Source: Astropecten irregularis
Taxonomy: Eukaryota; Echinodermata; Asteroidea; Paxillosida; Astropectinidae
Assembly: GCA_963971285.1 (NCBI GenBank)
Contig: OZ020259.1
Coordinates: 7,316,001-7,380,000 of the forward strand
Reading direction: 5' to 3'
Length of the DNA stretch: 64,000 nt
Made by a program: the position numbers and the translations under genes. This document shows positions 15,501 to 26,783 of the stretch, one piece after another; position 1 is the first letter of the stretch; every line of letters starts with the position of its first letter. The notes below the pieces were generated by a model, which saw only the letters and a list, made by a program, of their open reading frames with translations, was not told the origin of the DNA and did no database searches.

Positions 15501-17076
15501 ATTCAAAATCCGCATAAATCACAAACGGTGCATCTTGAAAATTTTTAAAGTTTTTAAATTTTAAAATATTTTTATCTTCTTCTGGAAGAATGACTCTTGA
15601 AGGATGAACGGTTAATCCTTGACATATTTCATCGTGAATTTTTAATTTTTGCGGTGTATAAAAATGAGATAGACATCTGTAACAAAAATATAATTTATGC
15701 CCATCTTTACTTGTACCATTGCTGAATAGGGTCGAAAAATTCTTAATCCAACCATAGTGACTTTTTATTATTTTTTCTCCTTCTTCTTCTACCTCTCTAG
15801 TAAATAATAATAGATTTATGTGAATGTCGTTTGTTTCTTTAGAGATATATAATGGATAAGGAAATTCTTCTTTTTCATCATTACAATCTAACCCAAACAC
15901 GTTAATATTTAAATTATTTTGTTTTTCTATTTTAGGAATCTGCTTTAAGGGTGTTGGAAAATCTATACCGGTAAAGTCTAACCCGTCATTTAACTTATAA
16001 GTACTGACTCTTTCATCGTGAATTCTGTATTTCGGGTTATTTTTTTTCTTTTCTTTGATTTCATTCTTGTATAACCCTAACGCAGATCTGATAGCCCATC
16101 TAATGCATTGATCGTCGTTATTTTGTACGCTAACAACAGCCTTTTTATGTTTAATAAATGGCGTAAGTTCAATATATGAACTACCAGAAACATTGGTATA
16201 TTTAATAAAGTTCATATAAAACGCTAATATTTTATTTAAAGTTAAACCCGAGGGTCCAAAATCTTTTGATTCGACTACATTTGTTAGCTCGAACAAAATG
16301 CTATTAACCTTTTCATTTATTTCATCTTCCCTTAAAATAATATGTTGTTCGGTTCGAAAAGTAAAATCATGTAATGTTTCATCCAAAACTTCAACTTTTA
16401 TATATTCGAGTTTTATCCTTAATTCAAGCTTAAATTGACCTTTTTTTCTAAAGATCTTTGTTACTTCTTTAATCATATTTTTATGCTGATGTTTAAAAAA
16501 TGTATTTAGATCGGAATATTGTCTTTGAAGAATTATTTCTAAATTTATAAGATTACTACGAAAAGATCTCACTTCTCTCCAGTTTGTCGCTTCACGAATT
16601 TCCTCCGATGATAAATTTTCTTTAATCGTTTTGATATAATCTCGTTTTAATACTTGTCCTCTTTGACCCGTTGGAACAACATTGAGGTTAAATTTTCTAG
16701 CTAATTCTCTAAGTTCTTGATTATCTTTCTTTATTAAATTTTTAAATTGATTTGTAAACGTTTTAATTGCTTTGATATATTCACGTTTAGTGTGATCGAG
16801 CTTTTTAGATAAATCTAACCTAATATTATTATCTTGAACATAATTTTTTAATTTTAAATAATCCCATCTTTTATACCCACTCGATGTGGGTTGTATGCGT
16901 GTAATAGCATTAATATATTCACTTTTAGTAAAATCCTTTTCTGGATCTTCTATTGGAATGTTGGTTTCTTCAACATAATGTTTTAAGTTATCTTTTGTCC
17001 AATGGCTAAACCCCTTTGCAATAATTGGTTTTACCGTATGCTCCGTCGTTTGCTGATTCGTTGTTTGGTCAGTCAT
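12487..17076 (-). pseudogene. protein-primed type B DNA polymerase, two in-frame stops
   Basis: I place the start at 17076 (MTDQTTNQQ), behind a TIR-borne TATATTATAATAAAAGG box. In order: three SAP/HeH-like repeats (first about 190 residues), a DQCIRWAIRSALGLY motif, a C2H2-like YFCYRCLSHFYTPQKLKIH segment, exonuclease motif I (FVIYADFECIL), an HNH-like zinc region (CGKK...RDHCHITGKFRGVAHAHCN), and motif II (FHNFKNYDGH). Next comes a coiled-coil insertion of about 150 residues, then KGCYPYEYMDSFDRF and motif III (LGDYHDLYVTTDTL). A TAA stands at 14092-14094. The same frame then continues through polymerase motif A (LYLDANNLYGWAM), motif B (KLMNNSVFGKTMENV) and motif C (YTDTDSLLL) to a second TAA at 12802-12804. 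It resumes with the C-terminal YDGKRYILSDGINTLAFG segment. No frameshift separates the three parts. Confidence 0.92.
14490..14934 (-). other. coiled-coil insertion inside the polymerase exonuclease domain
   Basis: About 147 codons of Lys/Glu/Ile-rich heptad-like sequence (KIKKRKTRIEKIKTRIEKLE and onward) separate exonuclease motif II from the IPQNSEKYISISIGQLRFID segment. In Polinton polymerases as I know them these two are much closer together. Confidence 0.7.
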
Positions 17077-17100
17077 TATCCTTTTATTATAATATAAAAT
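17077..17100 (-). promoter_or_regulatory. TIR-borne promoter of the polymerase gene
   Basis: On the minus strand ATTTTATATTATAATAAAAG lies directly before the chosen polymerase ATG at 17076. It mirrors the box before the first gene at the other end. Confidence 0.6.
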
Positions 17101-17205
17101 AATATTATTTAATTTTCTCATTTTTTCCAATTTTTTGTATTATGCCCAGCTCAGACTTGAACATCAAAAGCTCAATTGGGCAAGCATTGGGATTCTCTCC
17201 CTACT
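17080..17205 (-). repeat. right terminal inverted repeat
   Basis: The reverse complement of the left TIR, starting AGTAGGGAGAGAATCCC from 17205 inward. It carries a single copy of the 57-bp segment that is doubled on the left. Confidence 0.92.
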
Positions 17206-17210
17206 AGTGT
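17206..17210. repeat. right target-site duplication AGTGT
   Basis: Direct repeat of 401-405, immediately outside the right TIR. Confidence 0.75.
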
Positions 17211-17668
17211 CCTCTTTCTGTGGTGAATATTAAGCAGCCACATTAAAATTAATCAGGTGAATATCGATGAAGCGCTCAATCAATATTAATGCATAAGCAG
17301 CTCTATGCAATTCGTCCCCTCTATTATGTTGACAAGAGATTTCAAAACACACACACAGCAAAACAAAAATCTGGAATATTGAATTTAGAAAGAAATTGAC
17401 GAAATAAAAGAGGCGATCTCAACTCTTTTATTTTTGAAAAGTTTTTGGCGAATTGTTCATTATATCGTCGATTGTTTTCGTATTATATTTGATTAAAACT
17501 CAACCCAACATATGTCATTTTTACCTGTAAAGTACATGCAAAATACAATGATAAATAAAAGTGAAAGTGTATTAGTTCAGTAAAATCATTTACATGTATC
17601 ATGCATTGTCATTTCAGTAATTTGCCTGTATTAAGTCATAAGTTTTACAGCGGATCGGTGTGTATCCA
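17211..17668. other. host DNA, nothing seen
   Basis: A/T-rich host sequence with no credible gene or element. Confidence 0.5.
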
Positions 17669-17834
17669 ATGGGAGACTTTGGAGAACCGGTCTTCAAGTC
17701 AACAGCGCAAGTGCACGTTATTTAAATAAACCATTTTCGAATTGAATTAAGCTGAATTGAATTTGCGGGTAGATGCACATGCGCTCTTGTGCGTGCGCTG
17801 TTGAATTGAAGATCGGTTCTCCAAAGTCTCCCAT
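17669..17834. mobile_element. MITE family A, copy 1
   Basis: A 166-bp element with long inverted ends: ATGGGAGACTTTGGAGAACC at the left and its complement ending GGTTCTCCAAAGTCTCCCAT at the right, each continuing into CAACAGCGCA. Other copies are at 29874 (truncated) and 59494. It is non-autonomous, with no coding capacity. Confidence 0.85.
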
Positions 17835-18273
17835 AGCAGCAGCATTTTTGGCTAGGAAATACGCGTCACGGGCATTGTCTGCGTGGCTAATTTCAAAGGT
17901 AATTTCGAACAATGTGCGCGCGTTTAAAACATTAAAACTGCATGCGCGCGCACATCTGAGGACGCTGTACACGCAAGCAGTTGGAAAGATTTTCTCTTCA
18001 AAGATATCGTCCCATGAGCTGAGATAATTTCAACACCTGACTGACGAACTTGGTGAATCGTGGAGAAACAGCCATCAACCATTTCCAGATACAACCACAA
18101 TCACAAACAACATTTTTCTTCAATCCCAAAAAGGTGAAAGTCTTCTTTATTGCTTGATAGGTTATACTGCCAGCATTAACTTGGATATTTTACTTAGGCC
18201 TATAACGATATCGACATTGATGACTTTTAGGCTTACAGCCTTTAAGGTTACAGCCTTCCATCGCACGAGATGG

Positions 18274-18394
18274 CTCATCCTTCGATGGTAGACTGGTTCC
18301 AGTCCCAGTAAAATTAAATTATATACTCGTTGAGTGACAGACGTAGACGTAAAAGGACAAAGAAGTGTACGGGAACCAGTCTACAGTCGATGAG
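18274..18394. repeat. 121-bp inverted-repeat element
   Basis: CTCATC...GTAGACTGGTTCC at the left faces GGAACCAGTCTAC...GATGAG at the right. The arms are about 25 bases and imperfect. Probably a small MITE. Confidence 0.6.
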
Positions 18395-19356
18395 TGATTA
18401 CATTCGCTCATAAACCTCAATATTTCACATGAGCTGTCATTTAGCCTTTGAGAAAGATTCTGGCTTATATGAAACAAAAATCAAGGCCCAATAACTGTGA
18501 GCAACTCATGAACATGCTGAAACAATTTTTCATTAATTACCTAATTGATTGGTCGGTCTACACCGTGGTCGGATTATCAAACAAGATTTACCATAGACAT
18601 GGAAACAAGAGTATTATGCAATGCATCAGAAACTAAAATTCTCTCCTTAAATGTTCCATTATATTCTCGATCTAATTCTTTGTTTTCAAAATAGGAGATT
18701 GTTTTGTCGATTGCTATTTTCCTATTTCCTCTTTAATGGTATCAATAATTACATTAGTCTGCGACTGAACGTGCAATCCCCCTCCTCCCCTATATCTATT
18801 TATAGATCTGCAAATGTTTTGGGATACGGAGATGTATGTATGATGAGGAATCTGTGTTGTATGCAGATTGGTGAATAATGAGAAGATAACGATAGAGTCA
18901 TGGGTGCCTGAATGTGCAGGCGTTTTATAGGTGAATGCGAGTGATTTATAGGACCCTCCCATCTTGAAGAGGGTCTCCTTCAGTGTATACAGTGTTTATG
19001 ACATGTGTACAGCCGTATAATGTGATTGTAAATCATTTGAAGTGAAAAAGATGTAAACATTATCTAAGCTTCCCGTGCATGTATATTACAAGCGGTGACA
19101 TAACATTGTGTTTTACAAAATTATTCATAATCTTCATAATTCTTAATCATCTGTAGGGACAAATTAGGTTTGAATTTTCATTAATTTTCAAAATGTATCA
19201 TACAATCACTTTAAAATGATTCCTTTTGTAGTCAGTGACATCAAAACAAAATCTTACTGTGCCTGGATACTATCACCTAATTTACATACCTCACGCAAGA
19301 AATGATAAAATGAGATTTACAGTTTTTCATTTAACCTTTTAAAGAGAAGCACTTGG
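18395..19356. other. host DNA, nothing seen
   Basis: Several short frames on both strands, none with domain-like content or supporting signals. Confidence 0.5.
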
Positions 19357-19796
19357 TCACTGCCATTCTCCACAAAATTTGAGGATAATCCCGTTTAAAT
19401 CGTAAAGATCACTGGCCATACACCCACAAAAGTCCCCGGTAGAACTGTAACGATGGTCGTGACCAATGTTCAAGTCCTTCTCGTGTAACACGGCGTAGAA
19501 ACCCTGCCCGTCCGCTCCGTATAGGAGACACTGCGGCACGACATCTGCTCCTTGGCAATCACCGGAGTCACCGCGAACACCCTGGTACCACTGCCGTCAA
19601 TCTCCTCAATTTCCCCGTGAGTGTTCAGTCTGCTGATGAGCAGGTTGCCCTTCACACCCAACGCGATGAAGTACGGCGGCACGGCGGTGGGAATGGATCG
19701 CATCACGGTACAGTCTCGCCATCGGTACTCCGTAATGACATTCATCTGAACGTCGCCTATCACGACAGAGCCGGCGCCCGAGGCCATCACGCGTAA
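19357..19796 (-). pseudogene. broken coding fragment, family not recognised
   Basis: The sequence is distinctly more G/C-rich than its surroundings and reads like real protein in two consecutive frames. The first is ASGAGSVVIGDVQMNVITEY through IDGSGTRVFAVTPVIAKEQ. After a shift near 19535-19545 it continues VPQCLLYGADGQGFYAVLHE to FCGEWQ and a stop at 19357. The strand-turn pattern (GNLLISRLNTHGEIEEIDGSG) is reminiscent of a beta-propeller repeat such as NHL, but I would not assign it. It has no start codon context and no intron signals that I can identify. Either a gene relic or one exon with a frameshift. Confidence 0.5.
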
Positions 19797-20444
19797 TAGG
19801 TTAACCGGGGCTGGAGTGTCATCGCACGGTCAGTATTATTATATTCACGCTGTCAGTGTGATCTACGTGTACGATGTGATCATTCACTGACGCTACGTCG
19901 CAAAGTGCTGAGAATAAAACAACACAAAATCATTCCAAATGTCCAGTATTAGGATAGAAATAAAAATGACTACCCGCAGTAAATATTTTCATAAAATTCA
20001 AAATGTCGCTCTTTTGCTCAAACTTGAAAAGAGTTTTAAGAAATATGTCCATGAATAGGCCTACATCGTAATGTATCCTATTTCGCAACTAGCAATTTGA
20101 ATGCAAAATTTATATTGTGTTGATTTTTTATGTTTATATAAATGATGCATATAACTACTCAGACGTTTATTAGAAAAAAACATAGCGATAAACCATTTGA
20201 AATAAAGAACAAAATTGAATCACAAGATAACTGGGCTATGAAGCCCGCGGCTAATGGAAGACGAAGCGATTTTATCTACACAAACACCTCTCTATATGCA
20301 CAGAGGATTAACACTGAAAATGAAGAATAAATTAATATACGATTAAGAGTTATCATGCATAAAGAACTGCGATAATCAATACCTCGGGTAGTAATTGGAG
20401 TAGGTCGGGAATGGTTGTGATCTTTCTGATAATTGTGACTATTT

Positions 20445-20695
20445 GGTGATGAGAGGTGATATGGTGGTGATATGGTGATGATATGGTGGTGATTATGGTT
20501 GTGATATAGTGATGACATGATGGTGATATGGTGGTGATATGGTGATGATATGATGGTGATATGGAGGTTATATGGTGGTGATATGGTGATGATATGATGG
20601 TGATATGGTGGAGATATGGAGGTGAGATTGTAGTGATATGGTGATGATATGAAGGTGATATGGTGGTGACGATATAGTGGCGATATAGTGGTGTT
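20445..20695. repeat. ATGGTGATAT-type degenerate minisatellite
   Basis: About 250 bases of irregular 9-10-base units of the form GGTGATATGGTGATGATAT. The open frames over it (His/Ser/Pro-rich on the minus strand) are products of the repeat, not genes. A few similar units occur at about 29590-29645. Confidence 0.85.
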
Positions 20696-20769
20696 TTGAT
20701 TATGGTAGTTATCTCGAACATTGCATTATACAAAGCGACGCCTTTATGTGTGCATCGATTTCACCTTAG

Positions 20770-20970
20770 AATACAACCCGTGGCTTGTATCGCGTCTATG
20801 CTCCACCGGTTGCTATGGTTACTAGAGACGCGCATCTAGCATTCTTTATCTCTCCCTATGCGGTTCTCTCTATGCTGTATTCCCAATACTACACTGTGTG
20901 CAGCGGATGTGTGTGTTCAATGCATCCATTTATGGCGATATGATATAAAGGTTCTCTCTGCAACAGCTCC
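20770..20970 (+). repeat. diverged duplicate segment, copy 1
   Basis: Matches 29680-29865 at about three of four bases by eye, including CAACCC(G/A)TGGCTTG and TAGAGACGCGCAT. Both copies follow ATGGTGATAT-like repeats, so an old tandem duplication includes both. The retrotransposon later inserted between them. Confidence 0.7.
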
Positions 20971-21149
20971 TGCTTGTTGTGCATAATGTCAGACCATTAG
21001 AACACCGATCTAGAAGGGTTCAGCTGCATTGGACATCGAATCCAATATCAACGCGGGAACCACAATAAATCAGTACTAATGTATAGAAATGGTTTCCCAC
21101 CTGAGCCTTTGAATTTTATTTCCATATGAACTGAAATGCACTGTGTATG

Positions 21150-22127
21150 TGTAAGGGCGGGGCCGGGTGGGGCGTGACTCAACACAATAGTAACCCACAC
21201 GGCACACCAGAGGATTCTCTCCACCAAATTGGTCTTTAATTCTGAAATCAGCGAGCGGTGCACAGGCCAGCGGCATGGGAGCGAGCACATTCGGGGAATC
21301 CCACAATTAACAAAGACAAAAGAAGAAAATAAAGAAATACAATTAGCATAAACGAATTTACGTGTGAATGAGGCCCTATTGTTCTAATATCCCAGTCATA
21401 ATTACCATAAGAAGCAGTCGAGGTTTAACAGTACAATTCCCAACTTATATTCTTAAGAATTACATTTGCTCAGAATTTCCAAACTAGCAGTGATGACAGG
21501 AACAATAAATCAATCTGTCATTATACAGCCATAAATCACACTTTACAGTAAAGATAAGAGACTGTGAATCAATTATCCACTGTTGCAAGGGATTGCTCTC
21601 TAAACCAATAATAATTTAAGAGATTAAACCCAATTCATCTGAAATTCCCATTGTCTGTTCCTATTATTCCAATAAATCACAATCAACACTTAACATGGGC
21701 ATTACTTTTACACAAAAGACCATTATTTTACCGAAAGGAGGGACTTATAAAATTGTGTTAATTCTACTCCCGTGCCCAGGTCAAAATGTAATACACGTAC
21801 ATTCCCTTTCCCAAGTTCACCACGAGAGGGCCTCCATTATATTTTGTAACTGACAGAAAGTTGAACGAAAAACCCATTTTATTCCCCTTAATCCCAGACC
21901 CGACTATTTCCCGATAACATCATTCAATAAAAGAGGCCCCGAACTACTGAGATTATACAATTGATTAAACATAATTCTAAAAACAACGAGGATATTTACC
22001 TGAAATCAGCGAGCGGTGCACAGGCCAGCGGCATGGGAGCGAGCACATTCGGGGAATGGCAAGTCACCGCTTGAGGGCGCTGTCACGCACTTCGCCAATA
22101 ATCATTTAAGTTTACCTGATCCTCACA
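21150..22127 (-). repeat. 3' LTR of the gypsy element
   Basis: 978 bp, aligned without gaps to 28440-29417 (constant offset 7290). I found two differing bases, near 21769-21771. It contains two copies of a 58-bp block (21242-21299 and 22000-22057). Confidence 0.96.
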
Positions 22128-22144
22128 ATCTTCCAAAACAATTG

Positions 22145-22164
22145 AGTCGTCGCCCCCGACGACT
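22145..22164. repeat. perfect hairpin next to the 3' LTR
   Basis: AGTCGTCG and CGACGACT flank CCCC, 18 bases inside the LTR border. No clear polypurine tract is visible; this hairpin lies where one would be expected. Confidence 0.55.
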
Positions 22165-22540
22165 GGTGGAGACCTAAGGTGGAGTTAGGCTTATACAAAA
22201 AGGTTAACACTGTAACTCTACAACATGCCAAACATAAACTTAAATGCAACGGTAACAAGGCGTTGAAAAAGCGACAATTGTCCCTAATCAAATCAAGTCT
22301 ACAGTTTGTCAAGTCTTTCCATTCTGGAGAAATCACTAGACAGATCCTCTCTTACAAATGCACATCCTGTCTCCCTTCTAGAACACGAACATTCATATTA
22401 ACTAGAATTTGGTTGCAAAATTTAACAATGAATCATGTCTAACTGTGTGAAGATTCTTGATAGATTGTCATTGGCCAGACTCAACAACTTAGGTGAAATT
22501 AAGCCATTTACAGTTCAGGAGGTGTCTTTCCTCCAACAGT

Positions 22541-24967
22541 TCAGTAGTCAGAATCATCTGTGCTCTCGTGTTCAGTTTCCGGAGCTACTAATTGTTTGAC
22601 ACGGTTCAGAAGTCGAACGACCCCTGAGAATTTGTACCTGTTAGGTGGCTTTCCCTTGGTAGTGCGCCTCGACCGACGGATGGAGCTTGGAGCAGCTGCA
22701 ACTTCCGTGGGAGGAGCCGGTGCGCTGGGAGGGCTCAGGTCCTCGGAACCAATGGGTGACGGGGCGGTACTGTTGCCTGGATCAAGTGTTCCCACGCTGG
22801 ACATGGGCACATCCTCCGAAACATCTGCGTTGTCACCAATCAGCAAAGTCGATGGCCCTGGCTCATCTGCTGTCAGCTGTGCACCATCCACGGGCAGACT
22901 GGCATCATGCGTCTCCTCACATACGTCAGGTTTTGAAGATAGAAGGGGGTCACAACCACCAGCGGTGGGTGTCTGGCTGGTTGACTGCGGTGGGGCGGGA
23001 TCTACCGTAGGCGGGTCGCTGTGAACTCTGTCCTTAGTTGGAGCTTCAAGGCCTCCAAGGCGGTTCGGAGCCAGGGTGAGTAACTTGCCCCAGTCATCTT
23101 CAGGACTATCAGAGGAGGTTGTGTCCTCTAGAACGCTCTCACTGGTAGGGGATGTTTCGTCGGTGGTGTCAGCTTCACTTGGCTCAGGAATGTCCCAAGG
23201 GCAGTGTTTTAGCTCACTGCGGTGAAGTACCTTCCGTTGACCCCTCAAGTTTTGCAGGATGTAGACCGGTTGGCCCTCGTATGGACGATCAACCACCATG
23301 TAGGGTTCAGGCTCCCAAAAGTCCTTCATCTTTGCTCGTCCTCGGTTGGCACGGTCCCTCACCAGAACATATTCGCCAGTGTTGAGTGGCCTCTCGAACA
23401 CCTGCCGGTCGTACAGTGCTTTTCTCGCGTCTGCTGCCTTGTCAATGTTGGCAACTGCTAGTGTCCGGGCTCCCTCCAGGCGTTCCTGATGCTTCTTGAC
23501 ATAGCAGTCTACAGTTTTCCCCATAGTTTGCGGGTGCTCAACATTTAAGAGAAGGTGCTGTGGCAACCTGGCAGTCCTACCAAACAATAGATAGAAAGGC
23601 TCATATCCTGTTGCGCTGTGCTTTGTGTTGTTGTAAGCCATGACGAGGAATGGCAAATGTTCAGTCCACCTGGCCTTTTTGTGGGGAGGCAGTGTCGAGA
23701 GTAGGTTGTGAAGGGTTCTGTTAAACCTTTCACACAAACCATTCCCCTGGGGGTGATAGGGGGTGGTGTGTGAATGTCCAATCCCGTAGATTCTGCACAG
23801 CTCTGCAACCACTTGTGCCTCAAAGCATCTTCCATTATCAGAATGTAGTCGAAGGGGGGCCCCAAAAGGGGTAATGAGATGCTTCACCAACGCCTTAGCT
23901 ACGGTTGTCGCCTTCTGGTTTCGGGTGGGTACAGCCCAAGTGAACTTGGTGAAGACATCCGTCAATATGAGGACATTCTCGCAACCGTCTGTTGATGGTT
24001 CAAGGAGAGTAAAATCCATGGCCACCACTTCTAGGGGAGCTGTTGCGCGTAGTGTTCCGAGAGGTGGACGAGTCTGTCTGGTTGGCGGTTTAGCCACTGC
24101 ACATCTCTCACACTGTCTACACCAGGCGTGGACGGTCGTCTCCATCCTCAGCCAGAAGAACAATGGATGGATCAGTCGTAGCGTTCTCTTCGCCCCGAAG
24201 TGTCCCATGTCGTTGTGAAAGGATGTCAGGATATGGTTGACTAGACATGAAGGAGTAACCAACCTCTCACTCTGCTCTCCTCCCGACAGCGTAGTTCGGC
24301 GAAACAAAACACCGTCCTTCAGGAAAAGTTGGCCCCAGTGCTTGAGGACCAGGCTCACATCAGGGGGGTCATCTTCTCTCTCCTGTCTAGAAGGCTTGTG
24401 ATCCCTCTCAACGTATGCAATTACTCGACGCAGAACAGCATCTTCCTCTTGTAGCCTTCTAAGCTCCTCTGGGGTGTATCCAGGAAGACATCGGCTACCC
24501 TCCTGGTTAGCAATTCGAATCTGGTGGGCCAAGGCTGGTGGAACATCTGTCCCTGCACTGGTAGGACCCATGCAGCTGGCTCGAACTGCACAAGAGGACA
24601 ACTCACTGACCTTGTCCTCCTGGTTCTCTATTTCATCCTTTGGGCACTTCTTGGGCAGCCTTGAAAGTGCATCTGGGGCTGAGTTACTTCTGCCTGTCCG
24701 GTACTCGAGTCGAAAGTCAAATGCTGCAAGTTGTTGTACCCACCGTAATTCAGTGCAGCTCAGGTTGGCCGTGTCGAGATACTTCAGTGGGTTATGGTCG
24801 GTGTACACCACGCACTGATTACCCATGAGATAATCCTTGAAAACCTGACACACGGCCCATCGTACTCCAAGCAATTCCAACTTGAACGAGGAATAGTTCT
24901 TGTCGTTACGTTCGGCAGGTCGGAGGGCCCTGGACGCATAAGCGATGACTCGGCGTGAGCCGTCTTC
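22541..24967 (-). pseudogene. gypsy pol, distal part: RNase H end and integrase
   Basis: Continues in the frame of the reverse-transcriptase segment after an amber codon (24968-24970). The RNase H remainder includes VVYTDHNPLKYLDT. The integrase zinc finger follows (HNDMGHFGAKRTLRLIH...CRQCERC). Then come the catalytic core, with Asp in VVAMDFTLLEP, Asp in LHSDNGRCFEAQV and Glu in PQGNGLCERFNRTL, and a C-terminal domain ending in VYILQNLRGQRKVLHRSELK. After this runs a long Ser/Thr/Pro/Asp-rich tail of about 200 residues to ESTDDSDY. The integrase inserts the cDNA into host DNA. The tail is longer than in most Ty3/gypsy integrases. The catalytic triad is intact. Confidence 0.92.
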
Positions 24968-26783
24968 CTACTGTTGTGACAGGATCGCTCCCAGGCCCAG
25001 TGAACTCGCATCCGTCTCGACAATGAAAGGTCGCTCAAAGTCTGCAAACGCTAGAACAGGAGCCCTCAGTAGTGAAGTCTTCAGCGCCTGGAAGGCTACC
25101 CGTGCTGCCTCATCAAACTCCACCCTCTTTGTCCCGCCTCTGGCCTTCTCCTTGCTATTCACTCCTCTCAGGTAGACAAGTAGGGGCCCTGCAATACTCG
25201 AGTAGTCTCGAACAAACTTCCTGAAGTAGCCCGTGAAACCCAGGAACGCTCGTAGTTCAGTTATGGTGGTAGGTTCTGGCCAATCCTTCACAGCAGAGAC
25301 CTTCTCGGGGTCGGGCTTGACACCCTGTCCAGCCACCACCAGGTGTCCGAGATACTTCACCTGCTGCCTGAAGAAGCTGCACTTCTGTGGTTTGATCTTG
25401 AGTCCATACTGTTGCAGACGTGAAAACACTATCTCAAGCCGCTCGAGGTGTTGTTCAAAGGTGGAGGCGAACACGATGATGTCATCCAGATAGATGAGCA
25501 CACTGTCTAGTGCCTGGTCACCGAGGCAACGCTGCATGAGTCTCTGAAAGGTGGCGGGGCTGTTGCATAGGCCGAAAGGCATCCTCGTGTACTCAAACAG
25601 CCCGAAAGGTGTCACAAAGGCTGTCTTCTTGACATCACGCTCCTCCATTGCCACCTGGTGGTATCCTGACGCTAAGTCGAGTACACTCAGGTACTTGGCA
25701 CCGCCCAACGTCTGCAAGGATTCATCAATTCGAGGGAGGGGGAATGAGCTCTTCGCAGTCACTGTATGTATTCGCCTGTAGTCAACGCAGAGACGGATAG
25801 ACTGGTCCTTTTTACGGACTACAACGATTGGGGATGCCCAAGGACTTGAGCTCTCCCGTATGACACCAGCCTCAAGCAGCTCCTGTATGTGGGCTCTGAC
25901 TTCACGATACTGGGAGGGTGGCAGCGAGTTATATCTCTGCTTGATGGGTGGTGCATCCCCGGTGTCAATTTGATGTTTCACAGCCTCCGTATAGCCAAGG
26001 TCCCGCTCTCCCTTCGAGAATATGCAATCATACCTGCTGAGAAGTGCGTCAAACTGGGCTCGTTCGTCTACTGTTAGGGGTGCCTCCACATCAACCACTT
26101 TGGGCAAATTTATCGCTGGCTCAGTGGGACGCGGAGACTTTGTACTGCTCCCGGTTCCTGTATCCGTCGCATTGAGAGGATCTCCCTTGACAGCCATCTC
26201 GTCCTCTTCGGCCAATACCTCTCCATGATGAAGGGTACCAATACAGCTTCGGCTTGGCAGGAGCACATCTTGTTCTCCCTCATTCATCAACACTACTGTC
26301 AGCTTGCCTGAGGATACTTGGACCACACTTCTTATGGTCTTCACACTGGCGGGGAGGTTTGTACCTTCATGTGGTTCCAGTATGGCATCATAATGGTCTC
26401 CACCTGGTGCTCGGCGGGCTGTGGCTCGGGCAATGACAGCTTCATGGGCGAGGATAGTGAGGGGAGCCCCACGGTCGAGGTATACACGGCCTATAGCACC
26501 CTCGATCTCCCGGAATCGTTGCTTTTTCCCGACCACTTGAAGTGTCTTCTCCCATACTGGTCTATTCTCGGTATTCAAGTGTAACTGTCGGAGGTATCTG
26601 TTTCCATGGTTGGCGACGAGTTGTGACCAGCACTCGGAAAGAATGTTCATGCCAACAATCCCTGGGGCAGCATCAAACAATTTGTCTTCATTTGTCTGTT
26701 TGATGACCAATACCAGCCGTGCAGGTATGGTAATCCCAAGTACAGTTGCATCACTCTCGAAACAGCCAACATAAGGAATGGCG
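24968..26783 (-). pseudogene. gypsy pol, reverse transcriptase and start of RNase H
   Basis: Begins, after the frame change in the protease, with VIKQTNEDKLFDAAPGIVGM. The RT core has LCVDYRRIHTVTAKSSFPLP, YLSVLDLASGYHQVAM, FGLCNSPATFQRLM and the active-site LIYLDDIIVFA. RNase H starts at FIVETDASSLGLGAILSQQ and is cut by TAG at 24968-24970; the frame then continues into the distal part. This is the polymerase that copies the RNA into DNA. It is inactive as a full polyprotein in this copy unless the stop is suppressed. Confidence 0.93.

Larger units (their letters stand above)
406..17205. mobile_element. Polinton/Maverick (adintovirus-like) element, complete but defective
   Basis: A 16.8-kb element bounded by inverted repeats that start 5'-AGTAGGGAGAGAATCCC at 406 and at 17205 (minus strand), with AGTGT on both sides. 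It encodes the Polinton hallmark set: type B DNA polymerase with protein-primed-type motifs, rve integrase, A32-like ATPase, double-jelly-roll capsid protein, probable penton and several membrane proteins. It also has a TFIIB-like protein and a candidate ssDNA-binding protein. No adenain-type maturation protease is recognisable. Genes are intronless, tightly packed and more A/T-rich than the host DNA. Polymerase (two in-frame TAA codons) and integrase (internal deletion) are broken; all other frames are intact. The gene set resembles elements seen in cnidarians and other invertebrates. Confidence 0.93.

Noticed and set aside
20276-20733. His/Ser/Pro-rich frames on the minus strand
   Set aside because: Products of the ATGGTGATAT minisatellite.
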